A stretch of 64,000 nucleotides of DNA from Methanocalculus chunghsingensis (GCF_018132105.1 NZ_JWHL01000003.1:62001-126000), one strand, 5' to 3'. Numbered from the stretch's first letter, positions 34,219 to 42,724 are shown. The notes: generated by a model not told the origin, from the sequence alone. Numbers and translations are program-made.

Positions 34219-35235
34219 ATGCACGAGAAACTCCGGGTACTTATCGCAGAAGATACAGAGGATGACGCACTCCTTCTCCTCAGGGCACTCAGAAAAGGAG
34301 GTTTTGATCCGGATTCCATCCGTATCTGGACCGAAGAGGGCCTTCTATCTGCACTTTCGGATGACGGTTGGGATATCATTCTCACCGACTACCATATGCC
34401 CGGATTTGGTGGGGATAATCTCATCCGGACGGTCAGGGAACGGGGATATGATATCCCGATCATCATCGTCTCCGGTGCAATAGGGGAAGAGGCCGCCGTC
34501 TCCCTGCTGAAGGACGGGGCTGCCGATTATGTGATGAAGGATAATCTTATCCGCCTTATTCCGTCAGTGAACCGGGCACTGCTGGAGGCCCGGGACCGGC
34601 AGGAGCGGCGACGGGCCGAGGATGCGCTCCGTGACTCGGAAGAACGGTACCGGAGCATGATGAGGCAGATATCAGAAGGTATTCTTCTCATTGATCGAAA
34701 TACCCGTCGGATCATCGAGTCAAATGAGATGAGCTCCCGGATTCTTGGATTCAAGGAGCGGGATCTCCTCAGAATGACCATTGATGGGATTGCAGAGGGC
34801 TTTTTCCCAACAGATCTCAGAAAGAGCCGGATCTTCGAAGGGGGTATCCTGACGCCCGACGGGCGCTCGATTGACCTTGAGGTGAGTATCAGCCCCATCT
34901 CCATTAAGGACTGTCCGGACGGAGTTTCAGCTGTCATCCGTGATATCTCTGAGAAGAAAGATCTTGAAAGGCGGCAGATTAAGGCGTTTCTCCAGATAGA
35001 CCATAATATCGAACAGTTTGCAATTCTTGCGGATCATATCAGAAATCCGCTACAGGTGATCCTTGGATACTCTATCCTCTCTGAGGATGCAACCTCAGAG
35101 GAGGTCATGGCCCAGGTCTACCGGATAAATGATATCATACGGCAACTCGATCATGGATGGATCGAATCTGAGAATGTCCGCCAGTTCCTCAGAAGAAACT
35201 ATCGTGTTGGGGATGAGCCGGGCGACCTCCGCTGA
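34219..35235 (+). CDS. REC-PAS protein with an isolated DHp-like C-terminus (no ATPase domain)
   Basis: The 338-residue protein has a receiver domain (about 1-120; ILTDYHMPG phospho-Asp, VSGAIGEE, KD lysine in VMKDNL), a PAS domain (about 148-265) and a helical C-terminal part (DHNIEQFAILADHIRNPLQV) resembling a histidine-kinase dimerisation helix with HxxRNPL, ending in IESENVRQFLRRNY. There is no HATPase domain, so it cannot autophosphorylate. I recall the same ending in many methanogen sensory proteins, so it looks like a natural end, not a truncation. The ATG at 34219 has GAGGTGAT four bases upstream. Confidence 0.78.
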   Translation: MHEKLRVLIAEDTEDDALLLLRALRKGGFDPDSIRIWTEEGLLSALSDDGWDIILTDYHMPGFGGDNLIRTVRERGYDIPIIIVSGAIGEEAAVSLLKDGAADYVMKDNLIRLIPSVNRALLEARDRQERRRAEDALRDSEERYRSMMRQISEGILLIDRNTRRIIESNEMSSRILGFKERDLLRMTIDGIAEGFFPTDLRKSRIFEGGILTPDGRSIDLEVSISPISIKDCPDGVSAVIRDISEKKDLERRQIKAFLQIDHNIEQFAILADHIRNPLQVILGYSILSEDATSEEVMAQVYRINDIIRQLDHGWIESENVRQFLRRNYRVGDEPGDLR

Positions 35236-35237
35236 TC

Positions 35238-35888
35238 TCAGGTGATGAGGAGGAGGCCGACAGACCGGATATTGCCATGGATGATCTTTCCGTACTCCAG
35301 ATCGGCACATGGGATCGGATCGATTTCCCATCCGACCTTTCGTGCTGTTGCAAAGACATCCATACCCACCGCCTCCATACTCGGCCGCACCCGGTCCATC
35401 ATCCTGCATCTCCGGCGAAGGCTCTCATCAACGGATCCTTCAGCCTCTTCGGCGATGCAGGTCTCACAGAAGATGCATGGGTATGCTCCAAAGGCAAACG
35501 CCTTGTAATACCCATCATAAAACGCTCTCTTCTCCAGTTCCCACATCGTCTCCCAGATCCAGAGGATCATCCTGCGATAGAATGAGTGGAAGTCGGGAGG
35601 AATATCCTCCGGCCGGATCTCCGGATGTGCGGGATCCCCGTCGAACCTGACAAGCATCGCGGTTCTGTATCCTGAGAGGACCTTTCGCATCTCCTCCGGC
35701 GACGGGGTGTACGGAGGGCAGCTAAGGTGTTTACCGTACCCCTTACAACCAAAACGGCACTTCATCCGGACCCATTCTGCAACCACAATCTCCCCGACAG
35801 GGATGATCGCGGGAATGCCCCCCTTCTCTTCTGCAAATGCCGAGAGAAGAGAGAGTTCATCAGAGAGATTTTGTTTTGCCATCTCCAT
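35238..35888 (-). CDS. DUF2284-type putative metal-binding protein
   Basis: The 216-residue protein has a cysteine motif near the N-terminus (CRFGCKGYGKHLSCPPYTP) and a second one (CIFCETC), the typical pattern of the DUF2284 family, predicted to bind an iron-sulfur cluster or zinc. No experimental function is known to me. The ATG at 35888 (MEMAKQN) is used; another Met precedes it. It is convergent with the REC-PAS gene and does not overlap RibL. Confidence 0.75.
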   Translation of the reverse strand: MEMAKQNLSDELSLLSAFAEEKGGIPAIIPVGEIVVAEWVRMKCRFGCKGYGKHLSCPPYTPSPEEMRKVLSGYRTAMLVRFDGDPAHPEIRPEDIPPDFHSFYRRMILWIWETMWELEKRAFYDGYYKAFAFGAYPCIFCETCIAEEAEGSVDESLRRRCRMMDRVRPSMEAVGMDVFATARKVGWEIDPIPCADLEYGKIIHGNIRSVGLLLIT

Positions 35889-35940
35889 CACATCAGGATG
35901 GGACTCTTCCTGATATCTGATAAAGGTTGGTCTGGCTGGC

Positions 35941-36375
35941 TCACCGTGAAGGGGGATGGCCGCGTTGCATCAGGGCACGTTCGATGATCTTTGAGGATGA
36001 ACAGAGTTCACAACCGCGGTACTCATCGATCCGGACAACAGGGATCTCAAAGCCATGGCTTCTGAGCTCTGCCTCGAGACTCTCCGGGGCGAACCGCTGG
36101 TTACATCCGATGGTGATGATGTCAGGGGCAATATCCCGGATTGGCTGGAATTTATCGGTCTTATCTCCCAGAACCGCATGATCGACCGGCTTTAATCCAA
36201 GAACCATCCTGAGCCGCTGATCCTCGGGGATGATCGGTTTTGGTTTATGCCTGACATTCTCATCCCTGGCAACGATCACCCAGAGTTCATCCCCAAGCGC
36301 TTTTGACTCTGCCAGATAGAAGAGATGGCCGGGGTGGATGATATCAAATGTCCCGGTTGCAACGACGCGGGTCAT
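35941..36375 (-). CDS. ribL: Archaeal FAD synthase RibL
   Basis: The 144-residue nucleotidyltransferase begins TRVVATGTFDIIHPGHLFYL, with the HxGH ATP-binding motif, and continues with VIVARDENVRHKPKPIIPE, matching the archaeal RibL family that adenylates FMN to FAD. It lacks the fused riboflavin kinase domain of bacterial RibF. A glycerol-3-phosphate cytidylyltransferase is a possible alternative; the cysteines near the end (GCELCSSSKI) favour RibL. It overlaps the JAMM gene by four bases. Confidence 0.82.
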   Translation of the reverse strand: MTRVVATGTFDIIHPGHLFYLAESKALGDELWVIVARDENVRHKPKPIIPEDQRLRMVLGLKPVDHAVLGDKTDKFQPIRDIAPDIITIGCNQRFAPESLEAELRSHGFEIPVVRIDEYRGCELCSSSKIIERALMQRGHPPSR

Positions 36376-36743
36376 GGAAGAACCTCCAGTCCACGTGGTG
36401 TTCCATCACGTGAGAAGGCCTGCCAGTCATCCGGCCCGTATGGATACCCGATGATCAGATGGCAGCTTCCAAATCTCGGAAAGAAACTGATGTCCGCATC
36501 AGATGGGTGAATGACGCCGTTTGGATGGCTGTGTGCACTGCCGGCGAAACTCATGCCAAGTGGGATCATGTCAGTGAATATGGACGCACTCCGCTCATCA
36601 AGCCGGGTGCCGGGGAGGAGATTGATGTCGGATAGCACTCCATCCTCCGCAATCAGGAGGGCGACAAACTCCAGAGGATGCTGGCTCTTCGCCATCTCAA
36701 GGAGTGTGGAGAGTGTATCGCGACTGATGGCATGAATATTCAT
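36372..36743 (-). CDS. JAMM/MPN+ metalloprotease-fold protein
   Basis: The 123-residue protein has the JAMM zinc motif: Glu25 (HPLEFVALL) and AHSHPNGVIHPSDAD with H71, H73, S81 and D84. Archaeal stand-alone JAMM proteases cleave ubiquitin-like SAMP conjugates, so it may be a desampylase. Its stop overlaps the ribL start as ATGA, so both are cotranscribed. Motif completeness suggests an active enzyme. Confidence 0.8.
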   Translation of the reverse strand: MNIHAISRDTLSTLLEMAKSQHPLEFVALLIAEDGVLSDINLLPGTRLDERSASIFTDMIPLGMSFAGSAHSHPNGVIHPSDADISFFPRFGSCHLIIGYPYGPDDWQAFSRDGTPRGLEVLP

Positions 36744-36827
36744 TGTCTGTAATTATGTGCGCCTGCTGACTATGAAAGCTTGTGGCAGGATACATTTCAT
36801 CAATCCTGCCTGCATATTTCATAGTGA

Positions 36828-37553
36828 ATGAAGGGGCAATGCTGGATCGATGGTGAAGAGATCATCTTTTATATTGCCATCAACCGCCGGCGAAAGCGTA
36901 CAGCCCTTGCTATCCGGGATGATCTCTCAGTTGAGATCAGATCTCCATCTCCCCTCTCCAGGGAGACGGCCGTCTCCTTACTGAAAGCTGAAGCCTGCTG
37001 GATCAGGAAGGCACGCATGAGAAAGGAAGAGATTCTCGAGAAGACGCCGGTGCAGGAATATGAAGACGGGGCAACGATTCCGTTCCAGGGATGCCTCCTC
37101 ACGATCCGGCATACCAGAACAGGGAATGGCTACTTCGCATATATCGCAGGGAATGAGCTGTATCTCTCCCTCCCTCAGGGAAGAGACGCTGTGGATGAGA
37201 GAGAGCGGATTGTCCAGGCGGTCATCAGGTGTTACTCTTCTGCGATCCTCCCCTTTGCTGAAGAGGTCGCAGGGCGGACGGCAGAGGCGATCGGTGTTCC
37301 CATACCCCGTATCAGGTTCGGCTACCAGAAGCGGCGGTTCGGATCATGCACACAGAAGAACGGGATCATCCTCAATATTCGTCTTGCTCTGGCGCCACCC
37401 GTGTACCTGGAGTACACCATTGTTCATGAGGTCTGCCATCTCCGGGAGGCGCATCATCAGAAGCAGTTCTGGGAACTCGTCGAATCAGTCCTTCCCGAAT
37501 ATCGGACTTTTCATGCGAACCTGCAGAAAGAGGGGATGCGGTATGCTTTGTGA
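36828..37553 (+). CDS. YgjP-like (DUF45) zinc metallopeptidase-fold protein
   Basis: The 241-residue protein matches the YgjP/DUF45 family: QKRRFGSCTQKNGIILNIRL followed by the zinc motif HEVCHL (H200, H204) and the third ligand region HHQKQFWELV. Such proteins are predicted metal-dependent hydrolases. There is no clear Shine-Dalgarno before the ATG, so it may be leaderless. It is convergent with the MntA-HepT-like gene, with a GC-rich hairpin between. Confidence 0.82.
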   Translation: MKGQCWIDGEEIIFYIAINRRRKRTALAIRDDLSVEIRSPSPLSRETAVSLLKAEACWIRKARMRKEEILEKTPVQEYEDGATIPFQGCLLTIRHTRTGNGYFAYIAGNELYLSLPQGRDAVDERERIVQAVIRCYSSAILPFAEEVAGRTAEAIGVPIPRIRFGYQKRRFGSCTQKNGIILNIRLALAPPVYLEYTIVHEVCHLREAHHQKQFWELVESVLPEYRTFHANLQKEGMRYAL

Positions 37554-37556
37554 ACT

Positions 37557-37577
37557 ACCCCCCGCTTGCGCAGGGGG
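37557..37577. terminator. GC-rich hairpin between convergent genes
   Basis: CCCCCGC-TTGC-GC-A-GGGGG can form seven base pairs with a one-base bulge. It lies just after the ygjP-like stop and just past the end of the minus-strand gene, so it could be a bidirectional transcription end. Similar palindromes also mark the ends of IS200/IS605 elements, but no transposase is nearby. Confidence 0.35.
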
Positions 37578-37593
37578 CTTCTCGCATGTGGAG

Positions 37594-38238
37594 TTAAAAG
37601 AATCTGCGAAGCCCCGTCTTCTCCACTCTACTGACACCCGCCTCGCCACCAAGTGCCCCCCTGATAGCCGGCACCCTCCTCTGTACCATCGTCCAGATGA
37701 GCTGCAGGTCAGTTCCATAGCATGATCCGGTCACCTCAGGAAGTGCCATCAGCGCCTGCCATGGGACCGAAGGGTGAGCAGCTTTACTCTCCACTGAAAT
37801 ACAGCGTGAGAGGAGGCCAATGGCATTGAGCGTTGCCAACACCCCTGCCTGGGTCTTTCTGTCCTGCAGGAAATCATGATACTGCATCCCCTGACAGAAG
37901 GTCTCGATATCCGAGAGTGATGAAATGATCTCTCTGAGAAAGAGCCGGGAATGTTTATGGTTTGCCGCCACTCCTTCGAAGATGAGTGGTTGTAGTTCCT
38001 CCCGTACTCCCTGCATGGAGATGATCGTTATATTCTGGCCGGTCTTCTCCCTGATATAGGTGAAAAGGCCTGCCATATCGAGGAGATCCCGATCATCTGA
38101 TAGGGCCACGATAACAGAAACCTCCCCGTCCCCCTGGAGCTTCGGGCCGAATGTGCCAAGTTTTGTCACACCAAACTTCTCTGTCATCTCAGCTTTCAGA
38201 TTTTTGAGAATGGACGTTATCTCCTGCCGTGATCTCAC
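37594..38238 (-). CDS. Fused MntA-HepT-like protein with eroded active sites
   Basis: The 214-residue protein aligns with a minimal nucleotidyltransferase (about 1-92: EITSILKNLKAEMTEKFGVT) joined to a HepT/DUF86 HEPN domain (about 96-195: LREIISSLSDIETFCQGMQY then FLQDRKTQAGVLATLNAIG). In active MntA the motif after the first strand is GSxARG...DxD; here it is GTFGPKLQGDGEVSVIVAL, with the Ser and both metal-binding Asp lost. In active HepT the motif is RNxLIHxY; here the position reads LPEVTGSCYG, without Arg and His. Normally these are two separate genes of a toxin-antitoxin pair. The frame is intact, so the product may be a non-catalytic descendant. Confidence 0.65.
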   Translation of the reverse strand: MRSRQEITSILKNLKAEMTEKFGVTKLGTFGPKLQGDGEVSVIVALSDDRDLLDMAGLFTYIREKTGQNITIISMQGVREELQPLIFEGVAANHKHSRLFLREIISSLSDIETFCQGMQYHDFLQDRKTQAGVLATLNAIGLLSRCISVESKAAHPSVPWQALMALPEVTGSCYGTDLQLIWTMVQRRVPAIRGALGGEAGVSRVEKTGLRRFF

Positions 38239-38283
38239 CTTTCATCCCTCCTGTTCATCTCTCTCCTATCATTATCGCCGGTT

Positions 38284-38637
38284 TTATCGATCTCTCCCCA
38301 TATCCTGCCGGAACCGCTCCTCCATATAGCGGGATACATTCTTTGTATTCCGGCTCTTCTTTCTTCGCCGCATCTCTCTCTGGCGCTGAAGGGAGATGAT
38401 CATGGTGACTGAGACGTATGAGAAGAAGATGAGGAGTGCTATTGCCATCGCCAGAAAGAGATAGGCGACGATACCGGGGGTCTGGTAGAGGACCATTGCA
38501 GATGATCTCTGATTGTATCGATACCCGATAGCTCTTTCTCTCTGTCTTTCTCCGGGTGGTGGGATTCTGCCGTGGAGATCCTCTGGGGGGATATCGTCAC
38601 CCTTCCCGTAATGGGAGGGTGCTGACATATGCTGCAT
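38284..38637 (-). CDS. Small single-pass membrane protein
   Basis: The 117-residue protein has a polar N-terminus rich in Pro and Arg, one membrane helix (IVAYLFLAMAIALLIFFSYV, about 58-80) and a strongly basic C-terminal tail (RRRKKSRNTKNVSRY). No family is recognised. It overlaps the end of the ABC permease by 41 bases on the same strand, so it is part of that operon and may be an accessory subunit. A second Met three codons later is an alternative start. Confidence 0.5.
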   Translation of the reverse strand: MQHMSAPSHYGKGDDIPPEDLHGRIPPPGERQRERAIGYRYNQRSSAMVLYQTPGIVAYLFLAMAIALLIFFSYVSVTMIISLQRQREMRRRKKSRNTKNVSRYMEERFRQDMGRDR

Positions 38638-39679
38638 ACCGGTTGAGGAGGACTGAGAGGAGGACTGCGACTGCAACCACTCCTGCAAGAATGAGCCAGT
38701 GCAGAGATCCGATCGTCCCGACAGCCAGGCGCACCAGGAGATTCAACGGGTTGTATGGTACTGACATGATGAAGATGATCACCACCACGATTGCCGTTGA
38801 GAAGACGAACTGGGCACTCGTCCTCTCGCGATAGTGAAGGGCAACCAGGGCACCGATAAGGATCAGAACCATCGAACCGGCGATGACATGGAGGAGCATC
38901 TGCACCGGATTCTGGACAGCGATCCCGTTAATCCAGAGGAGGGCGAGCCATGCAGCAGACTGGACCGGAACGATAAGGATACAGGCGAGTATCTTCCCCC
39001 AGATCATCTCCCCGTAGGTCACCGTCGTTGAGAGGAGTGTCTCGAGTGTTTTGGACTGGTATTCTTCGGTGATGAGGTCGATGATCAACGCGGCAGAGAT
39101 GATCGCCGGCATGAAGACGAGGAGCGGGATGAGAAGGCCAAAGACAAACTCATAGTAATTTGATCGGCCGCCGGTATCAGGGAAGTTCAGCTGGATCGGG
39201 TTCATTATCAGCCGATTCGAACGCACGCTCCTGAGTTCCTCCTCGTAGACGAGGAACGCCTCCTTCATCTTCACCTCAACAACGGCTGCCTGAATGTCAT
39301 TCTGGAGCGTATAGAGTGTGACGATGACAGGACCGGGATCATCCGGAGGGATCTCCGGAACCCAGATGACGGCGGACAACTGCCGTTCTTTCAGTAATGC
39401 GATTGCAGAATCGAGATCGAGATTGTATAGGGCGAGATCCCTTCGATCATCGATAATCCGGGAGAGATCGCCCTCCTCACCGACATAGCCGATTCCATAC
39501 TCGACACCCTGGTATCCGGCAAGAGCGTCGGGATCGTACATTGAGGTGAGGCCGATCATCAGAAACGATGAGAAGAGGGCGATAAAGAGCTGCAGGAGGA
39601 TGGCGAAGACGATGGTCTTCTCTGCATAGATCCCGGAGAGCTCCTTTCGTGCAATAATTCCAATGTTTCGGCTTTTCAT
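38597..39679 (-). CDS. ABC-2 type transporter permease
   Basis: The 360-residue permease has an N-terminal helix (about 20-45), a large extracytoplasmic loop (about 50-165) and five C-terminal helices (about 175-350), the NatB/ABC-2 topology. The ITEEYQSKTLETLLSTTVTYGEMIWGKI segment is the conserved coupling region before the membrane core. Its start overlaps the stop of the upstream permease-protease gene (TAATG). The ATPase is probably the divergent gene at 41632. The substrate is unknown. Confidence 0.82.
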   Translation of the reverse strand: MKSRNIGIIARKELSGIYAEKTIVFAILLQLFIALFSSFLMIGLTSMYDPDALAGYQGVEYGIGYVGEEGDLSRIIDDRRDLALYNLDLDSAIALLKERQLSAVIWVPEIPPDDPGPVIVTLYTLQNDIQAAVVEVKMKEAFLVYEEELRSVRSNRLIMNPIQLNFPDTGGRSNYYEFVFGLLIPLLVFMPAIISAALIIDLITEEYQSKTLETLLSTTVTYGEMIWGKILACILIVPVQSAAWLALLWINGIAVQNPVQMLLHVIAGSMVLILIGALVALHYRERTSAQFVFSTAIVVVIIFIMSVPYNPLNLLVRLAVGTIGSLHWLILAGVVAVAVLLSVLLNRYAAYVSTLPLREG

Positions 39680-41487
39680 TATGGGATCACCCCGATGACA
39701 GCGAGATTATAGATGGCATGAATGACGGTTGCGCAACATATCCCCGGGATATACATCCGGAGCCCCCCGGCCTTCAGGGCGATAGCGACGACCCCGAGGC
39801 AGACTGCATGGAGGAGGAAGGGCATCCAGAGCAGTTCAAGGGAGAGGAAGAGGATGCTCCCAAAGACCGACTCTGTCACCTGGGCGATGGTCGCAAAGAG
39901 GAGGAGCTTCTCTCCTGCAAGGAAGCCGAGTGCCGTCGCTCCTGAACCGAAGATGACATGCCGCCATCCCAGTCCTCCGGGAAGTATCTTCGCAAGTGCA
40001 TAGATCCCGATCGACTTCGCGATCTCCTCGGTTGCAGCGGCAAAGCCGATCAGGAGGAGGAGTGATAGTGGCATCGGGAGGTTGAAGACGAAGACAAGCC
40101 CCATCAGCTGTACCATGAAGACGAAGGGGATGACGAGTGCTCCAAGACTGAAGAGGGAGGGGAGGGTGTATTTCGTCGATATTCCGGCTGTTATAAACTC
40201 AATCGTCCGTGGAATGAGGTGATGGAACGAGAAGAGTCGTTCTTCATTGAAATTCACCACCCCTGCGTAGAGAAGGATTGCACTGGTGAGATAAAAGAGT
40301 GCGGTGGAGTAGATATAATCGGCGAGTGTAAATGCATCCCCCTGAATCTCAAGGACTATCAGGGTGAGCGGGGAGACGAGTGCGATCACATGGACATTGG
40401 CAAAGATGCTTGGGAAGAAGAGGTAGGATGTTGCGACTGTTGAGAAGAATATCGAGAGGAAGGAGAGTTCTTTGAAACTCCGGGCAAGCATGCCAATGAC
40501 GAGGGCGGCAGCAAGGAAGAAGAGGATGACCGGGATGAGAGGGAGGATGATGATCGGAGGGAGGCTACTGATGAGAATGATCAGACCCGATATGGCAAGC
40601 ATCAGCAGGAAGTAAGGGAGTGCCTTTCCGAGGATGATGGCTGATGGTCGATACGGTGTTGAGAGGAGGATCTCTCCACGCCGTTCGATCCGTTCGTTCA
40701 TAATACTCATCATGAAGAACTGGGAGGTGAAGTAGAGCGGGAAGATGAAGACGAAGATCAGGATGATCGAATCGAACGGAAGTGGCGGGGCAAGCTGTGC
40801 CGGTGTCCTGAATGTCCCCGTCTCAGATTCAAACCCAAGGGTCTGTGTGTACCGCCGTATCTGATCATCCTGCACTGCGGACCTTGAGATCTCTGCCCTG
40901 AGCTGATCAGGTTCGTAGGGGATTGTTACATCGGGGGTCGCTACCGGGACGACCGGCCGCTCTGGAACCGGTGCCCTCTCTTCCGGAACCGGCGATATCC
41001 GCTGGCCAGCCTGTGTGGCGGTAAAATCAAGAAGGCTTTTTTCATACCTGCGATCTATCCAGAGCGGATATGCCGCATACAGGTCCGGTTCTTCAGCATT
41101 GATGAGTGAGGTATAGCTCTCATACACCAGGCTGAGTGCCCCAAGGGCCGCTCTCCCCTTCTCATCATCATGGACGTAGACCTCACTCCCAAGGATAATG
41201 ATGTCAAAGAACTCCCTGTTTTCCCAGAGAGATGCCCCATCATCGGTAAAGACGGTGAACCGGCTGTCCGTTGCTATCATCTGCCCGGCCTCCTGATTAT
41301 CGGTTCCCAGGCGGTAGATCCCATCCTGCAGATGTACCCCGCTTGATGCCGCAAATCCGGAGGCGAGGATGAGAAGGACGAAGAGGATGATGGCAGCAGG
41401 CAGCACACCACGACCCATCGTTCCGAGGGTCCGGCGAAGCTCCCATCGGGAGATGACGCTGATCTGCCTGAGCATATGCATCCACAT
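39679..41487 (-). CDS. ABC-2 permease fused to a PrsW-type intramembrane protease domain
   Basis: The first ~410 residues are an ABC-2 permease: one N-terminal helix, a large external loop with a Pro-rich stretch, then the coupling segment MNERIERRGEILLSTPYRPS and about six helices. Residues ~430-602 are a second membrane domain with the PrsW motifs EEIAK (487-491), FLAGEK (Glu 526), LLHAVCL (His 560) and VIHAIYNL (His 590). PrsW-like enzymes are putative membrane-embedded metalloproteases. There is no stop or frameshift between the parts. The start could also be Met5 (41475). It is divergent from the ABC ATPase and coupled to the second permease. Confidence 0.78.
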   Translation of the reverse strand: MWMHMLRQISVISRWELRRTLGTMGRGVLPAAIILFVLLILASGFAASSGVHLQDGIYRLGTDNQEAGQMIATDSRFTVFTDDGASLWENREFFDIIILGSEVYVHDDEKGRAALGALSLVYESYTSLINAEEPDLYAAYPLWIDRRYEKSLLDFTATQAGQRISPVPEERAPVPERPVVPVATPDVTIPYEPDQLRAEISRSAVQDDQIRRYTQTLGFESETGTFRTPAQLAPPLPFDSIILIFVFIFPLYFTSQFFMMSIMNERIERRGEILLSTPYRPSAIILGKALPYFLLMLAISGLIILISSLPPIIILPLIPVILFFLAAALVIGMLARSFKELSFLSIFFSTVATSYLFFPSIFANVHVIALVSPLTLIVLEIQGDAFTLADYIYSTALFYLTSAILLYAGVVNFNEERLFSFHHLIPRTIEFITAGISTKYTLPSLFSLGALVIPFVFMVQLMGLVFVFNLPMPLSLLLLIGFAAATEEIAKSIGIYALAKILPGGLGWRHVIFGSGATALGFLAGEKLLLFATIAQVTESVFGSILFLSLELLWMPFLLHAVCLGVVAIALKAGGLRMYIPGICCATVIHAIYNLAVIGVIP

Positions 41488-41631
41488 AGCCAGAAATACG
41501 GTCGTTATCCTATAAAAGGATCTTCAAAGATGCAGGGTCCGGAGAATCACCCTCCACGTAATTAAACGGCATCCTCGACCTGAAGGTGCTTATTCGGGAA
41601 GTTTTATTCATCGTGGTGCCGATTGTGAACT
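41488..41631. promoter_or_regulatory. Divergent promoter region of the ABC exporter
   Basis: The 144 bases between the two divergent transporter units carry A/T-rich words on both sides (TATCCTATAAAAGG near 41510 and TTTTATTCAT near 41602). It probably holds both promoters; TATCCTATAAAAGG is positioned for the minus-strand permeases only if the leader is very short. Confidence 0.35.
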
Positions 41632-42525
41632 ATGATCCATGGCCGGGGTATTCGGAAAGAGTTTAATGGCTATACTGCACTGAAGGGGGTCGATATTGAT
41701 CTCCCGGAGAGCGGAATCTTTGGGATCATCGGTCATAATGGCGCAGGGAAGACGACACTGTTGAAGATCCTCTCCGGTCTTCTCACTCCTACCGAAGGTA
41801 CTCTCATCATTGATGGAATTGATGTCATCGCAGATCCGACTGAGCTGAAGATGCGTCTCGGCTACCTGCCGGAGGAGTCGCGCCTCTATGATACGATGAC
41901 GGTGGATGCCTATCTGAATTTCTTTGGGGAGATCTATGGGATGAGCCGATCTGAGATACAGCGACGCTCCGACGAACTCCTCACCTCCCTCAACCTCGAC
42001 CATAACGGGAAGAAGATCGGCGAACTCTCAAAAGGAATGCGGAGGAAGGTTGCGATCGCGCGATCAATTCTCCATGATCCCGATATCCTTGTCTATGATG
42101 AAGCCACCTCCGGCCTCGATCCGATGACCTCGCGGTTCATCACCGCCTATCTCCGCACCCTCAGGCGGGAGGGCAAGACGATCATCATCTCCGCACACAA
42201 CCTCTACCAGGTGGAGGAGATCTCAGACTGGGTGCTGATCCTCTCAGAAGGTGTCGAGGTCGCGTCAGGTTCCATGGATGAGCTCCGGGAGAGGTTCGGC
42301 TCGATAACCTATTATATCCATTTCCTGATCGATGATCCCGCTTCTCTCAGGGAGATCGCGGATATCATCCCTGATGACGGCATGTACAGGGCGAGTGTGA
42401 AGACCCTTGACGGATTGAATGCTGTTACCGCCCAGATCTCCTCCTCCGGGGGGCGTGTTGAACGGATTGAGTCACGATATCCAAGTCTTGAAGAGATGCT
42501 GATGGCTGTCGGGAAGAATGGATAA
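41632..42525 (+). CDS. ABC transporter ATP-binding protein (exporter type)
   Basis: The 297-residue ATPase has Walker A GHNGAGKTTLLK (about 34-45), Q-loop, signature LSKGMRRKVAIAR, Walker B ILVYDEATSGLDP and the H-loop in IIISAHNLYQVEE. The ~70-residue C-terminal extension (YYIHFLIDDPASLREIADII) is like that of Na+ or drug exporter ATPases. It is transcribed away from the two permeases, so the three form one transporter with a split layout. The final region resembles NatA/CcmA-type proteins. Confidence 0.87.
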   Translation: MIHGRGIRKEFNGYTALKGVDIDLPESGIFGIIGHNGAGKTTLLKILSGLLTPTEGTLIIDGIDVIADPTELKMRLGYLPEESRLYDTMTVDAYLNFFGEIYGMSRSEIQRRSDELLTSLNLDHNGKKIGELSKGMRRKVAIARSILHDPDILVYDEATSGLDPMTSRFITAYLRTLRREGKTIIISAHNLYQVEEISDWVLILSEGVEVASGSMDELRERFGSITYYIHFLIDDPASLREIADIIPDDGMYRASVKTLDGLNAVTAQISSSGGRVERIESRYPSLEEMLMAVGKNG

Positions 42526-42538
42526 TGATACTGCCTTC

Positions 42539-42561
42539 ATCTCCTTTTCAGCGAAGGAGAT
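42539..42561 (+). terminator. Hairpin after the ABC ATPase gene
   Basis: ATCTCCTT and AAGGAGAT form a perfect 8-bp stem with a 7-base loop, 13 bases after the stop codon. No T-tract follows, so its role as terminator is uncertain; it may protect the 3' end. Confidence 0.35.
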
Positions 42562-42620
42562 TGCGGCAAAGGGTAAAACTGAAACAAGACGATGATAGCC
42601 ATAAAAGAAGTCATGAAAAC

Positions 42621-42693
42621 GGGCCTGAAGGGATTTGAACCCCTGACCTACGGATTAAGAGTCCGTCGCTATTCCTAACTAAGCTACAGGCCC
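42621..42693 (-). tRNA. tRNA-Lys (anticodon CUU)
   Basis: A 73-base cloverleaf on the minus strand: acceptor GGGCCTG/CAGGCCC with seven perfect pairs, D-arm GCTTAGTTAGGAATAGC, anticodon stem ACGGA/TCCGT with loop CTCTTAA (anticodon CTT), variable AGGTC and a T-arm with TTCAAAT. The 3' CCA is not encoded and there is no intron. Confidence 0.95.
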
Positions 42694-42724
42694 TCTGTTT
42701 GACCTAATACCGTTGATTTCATAC

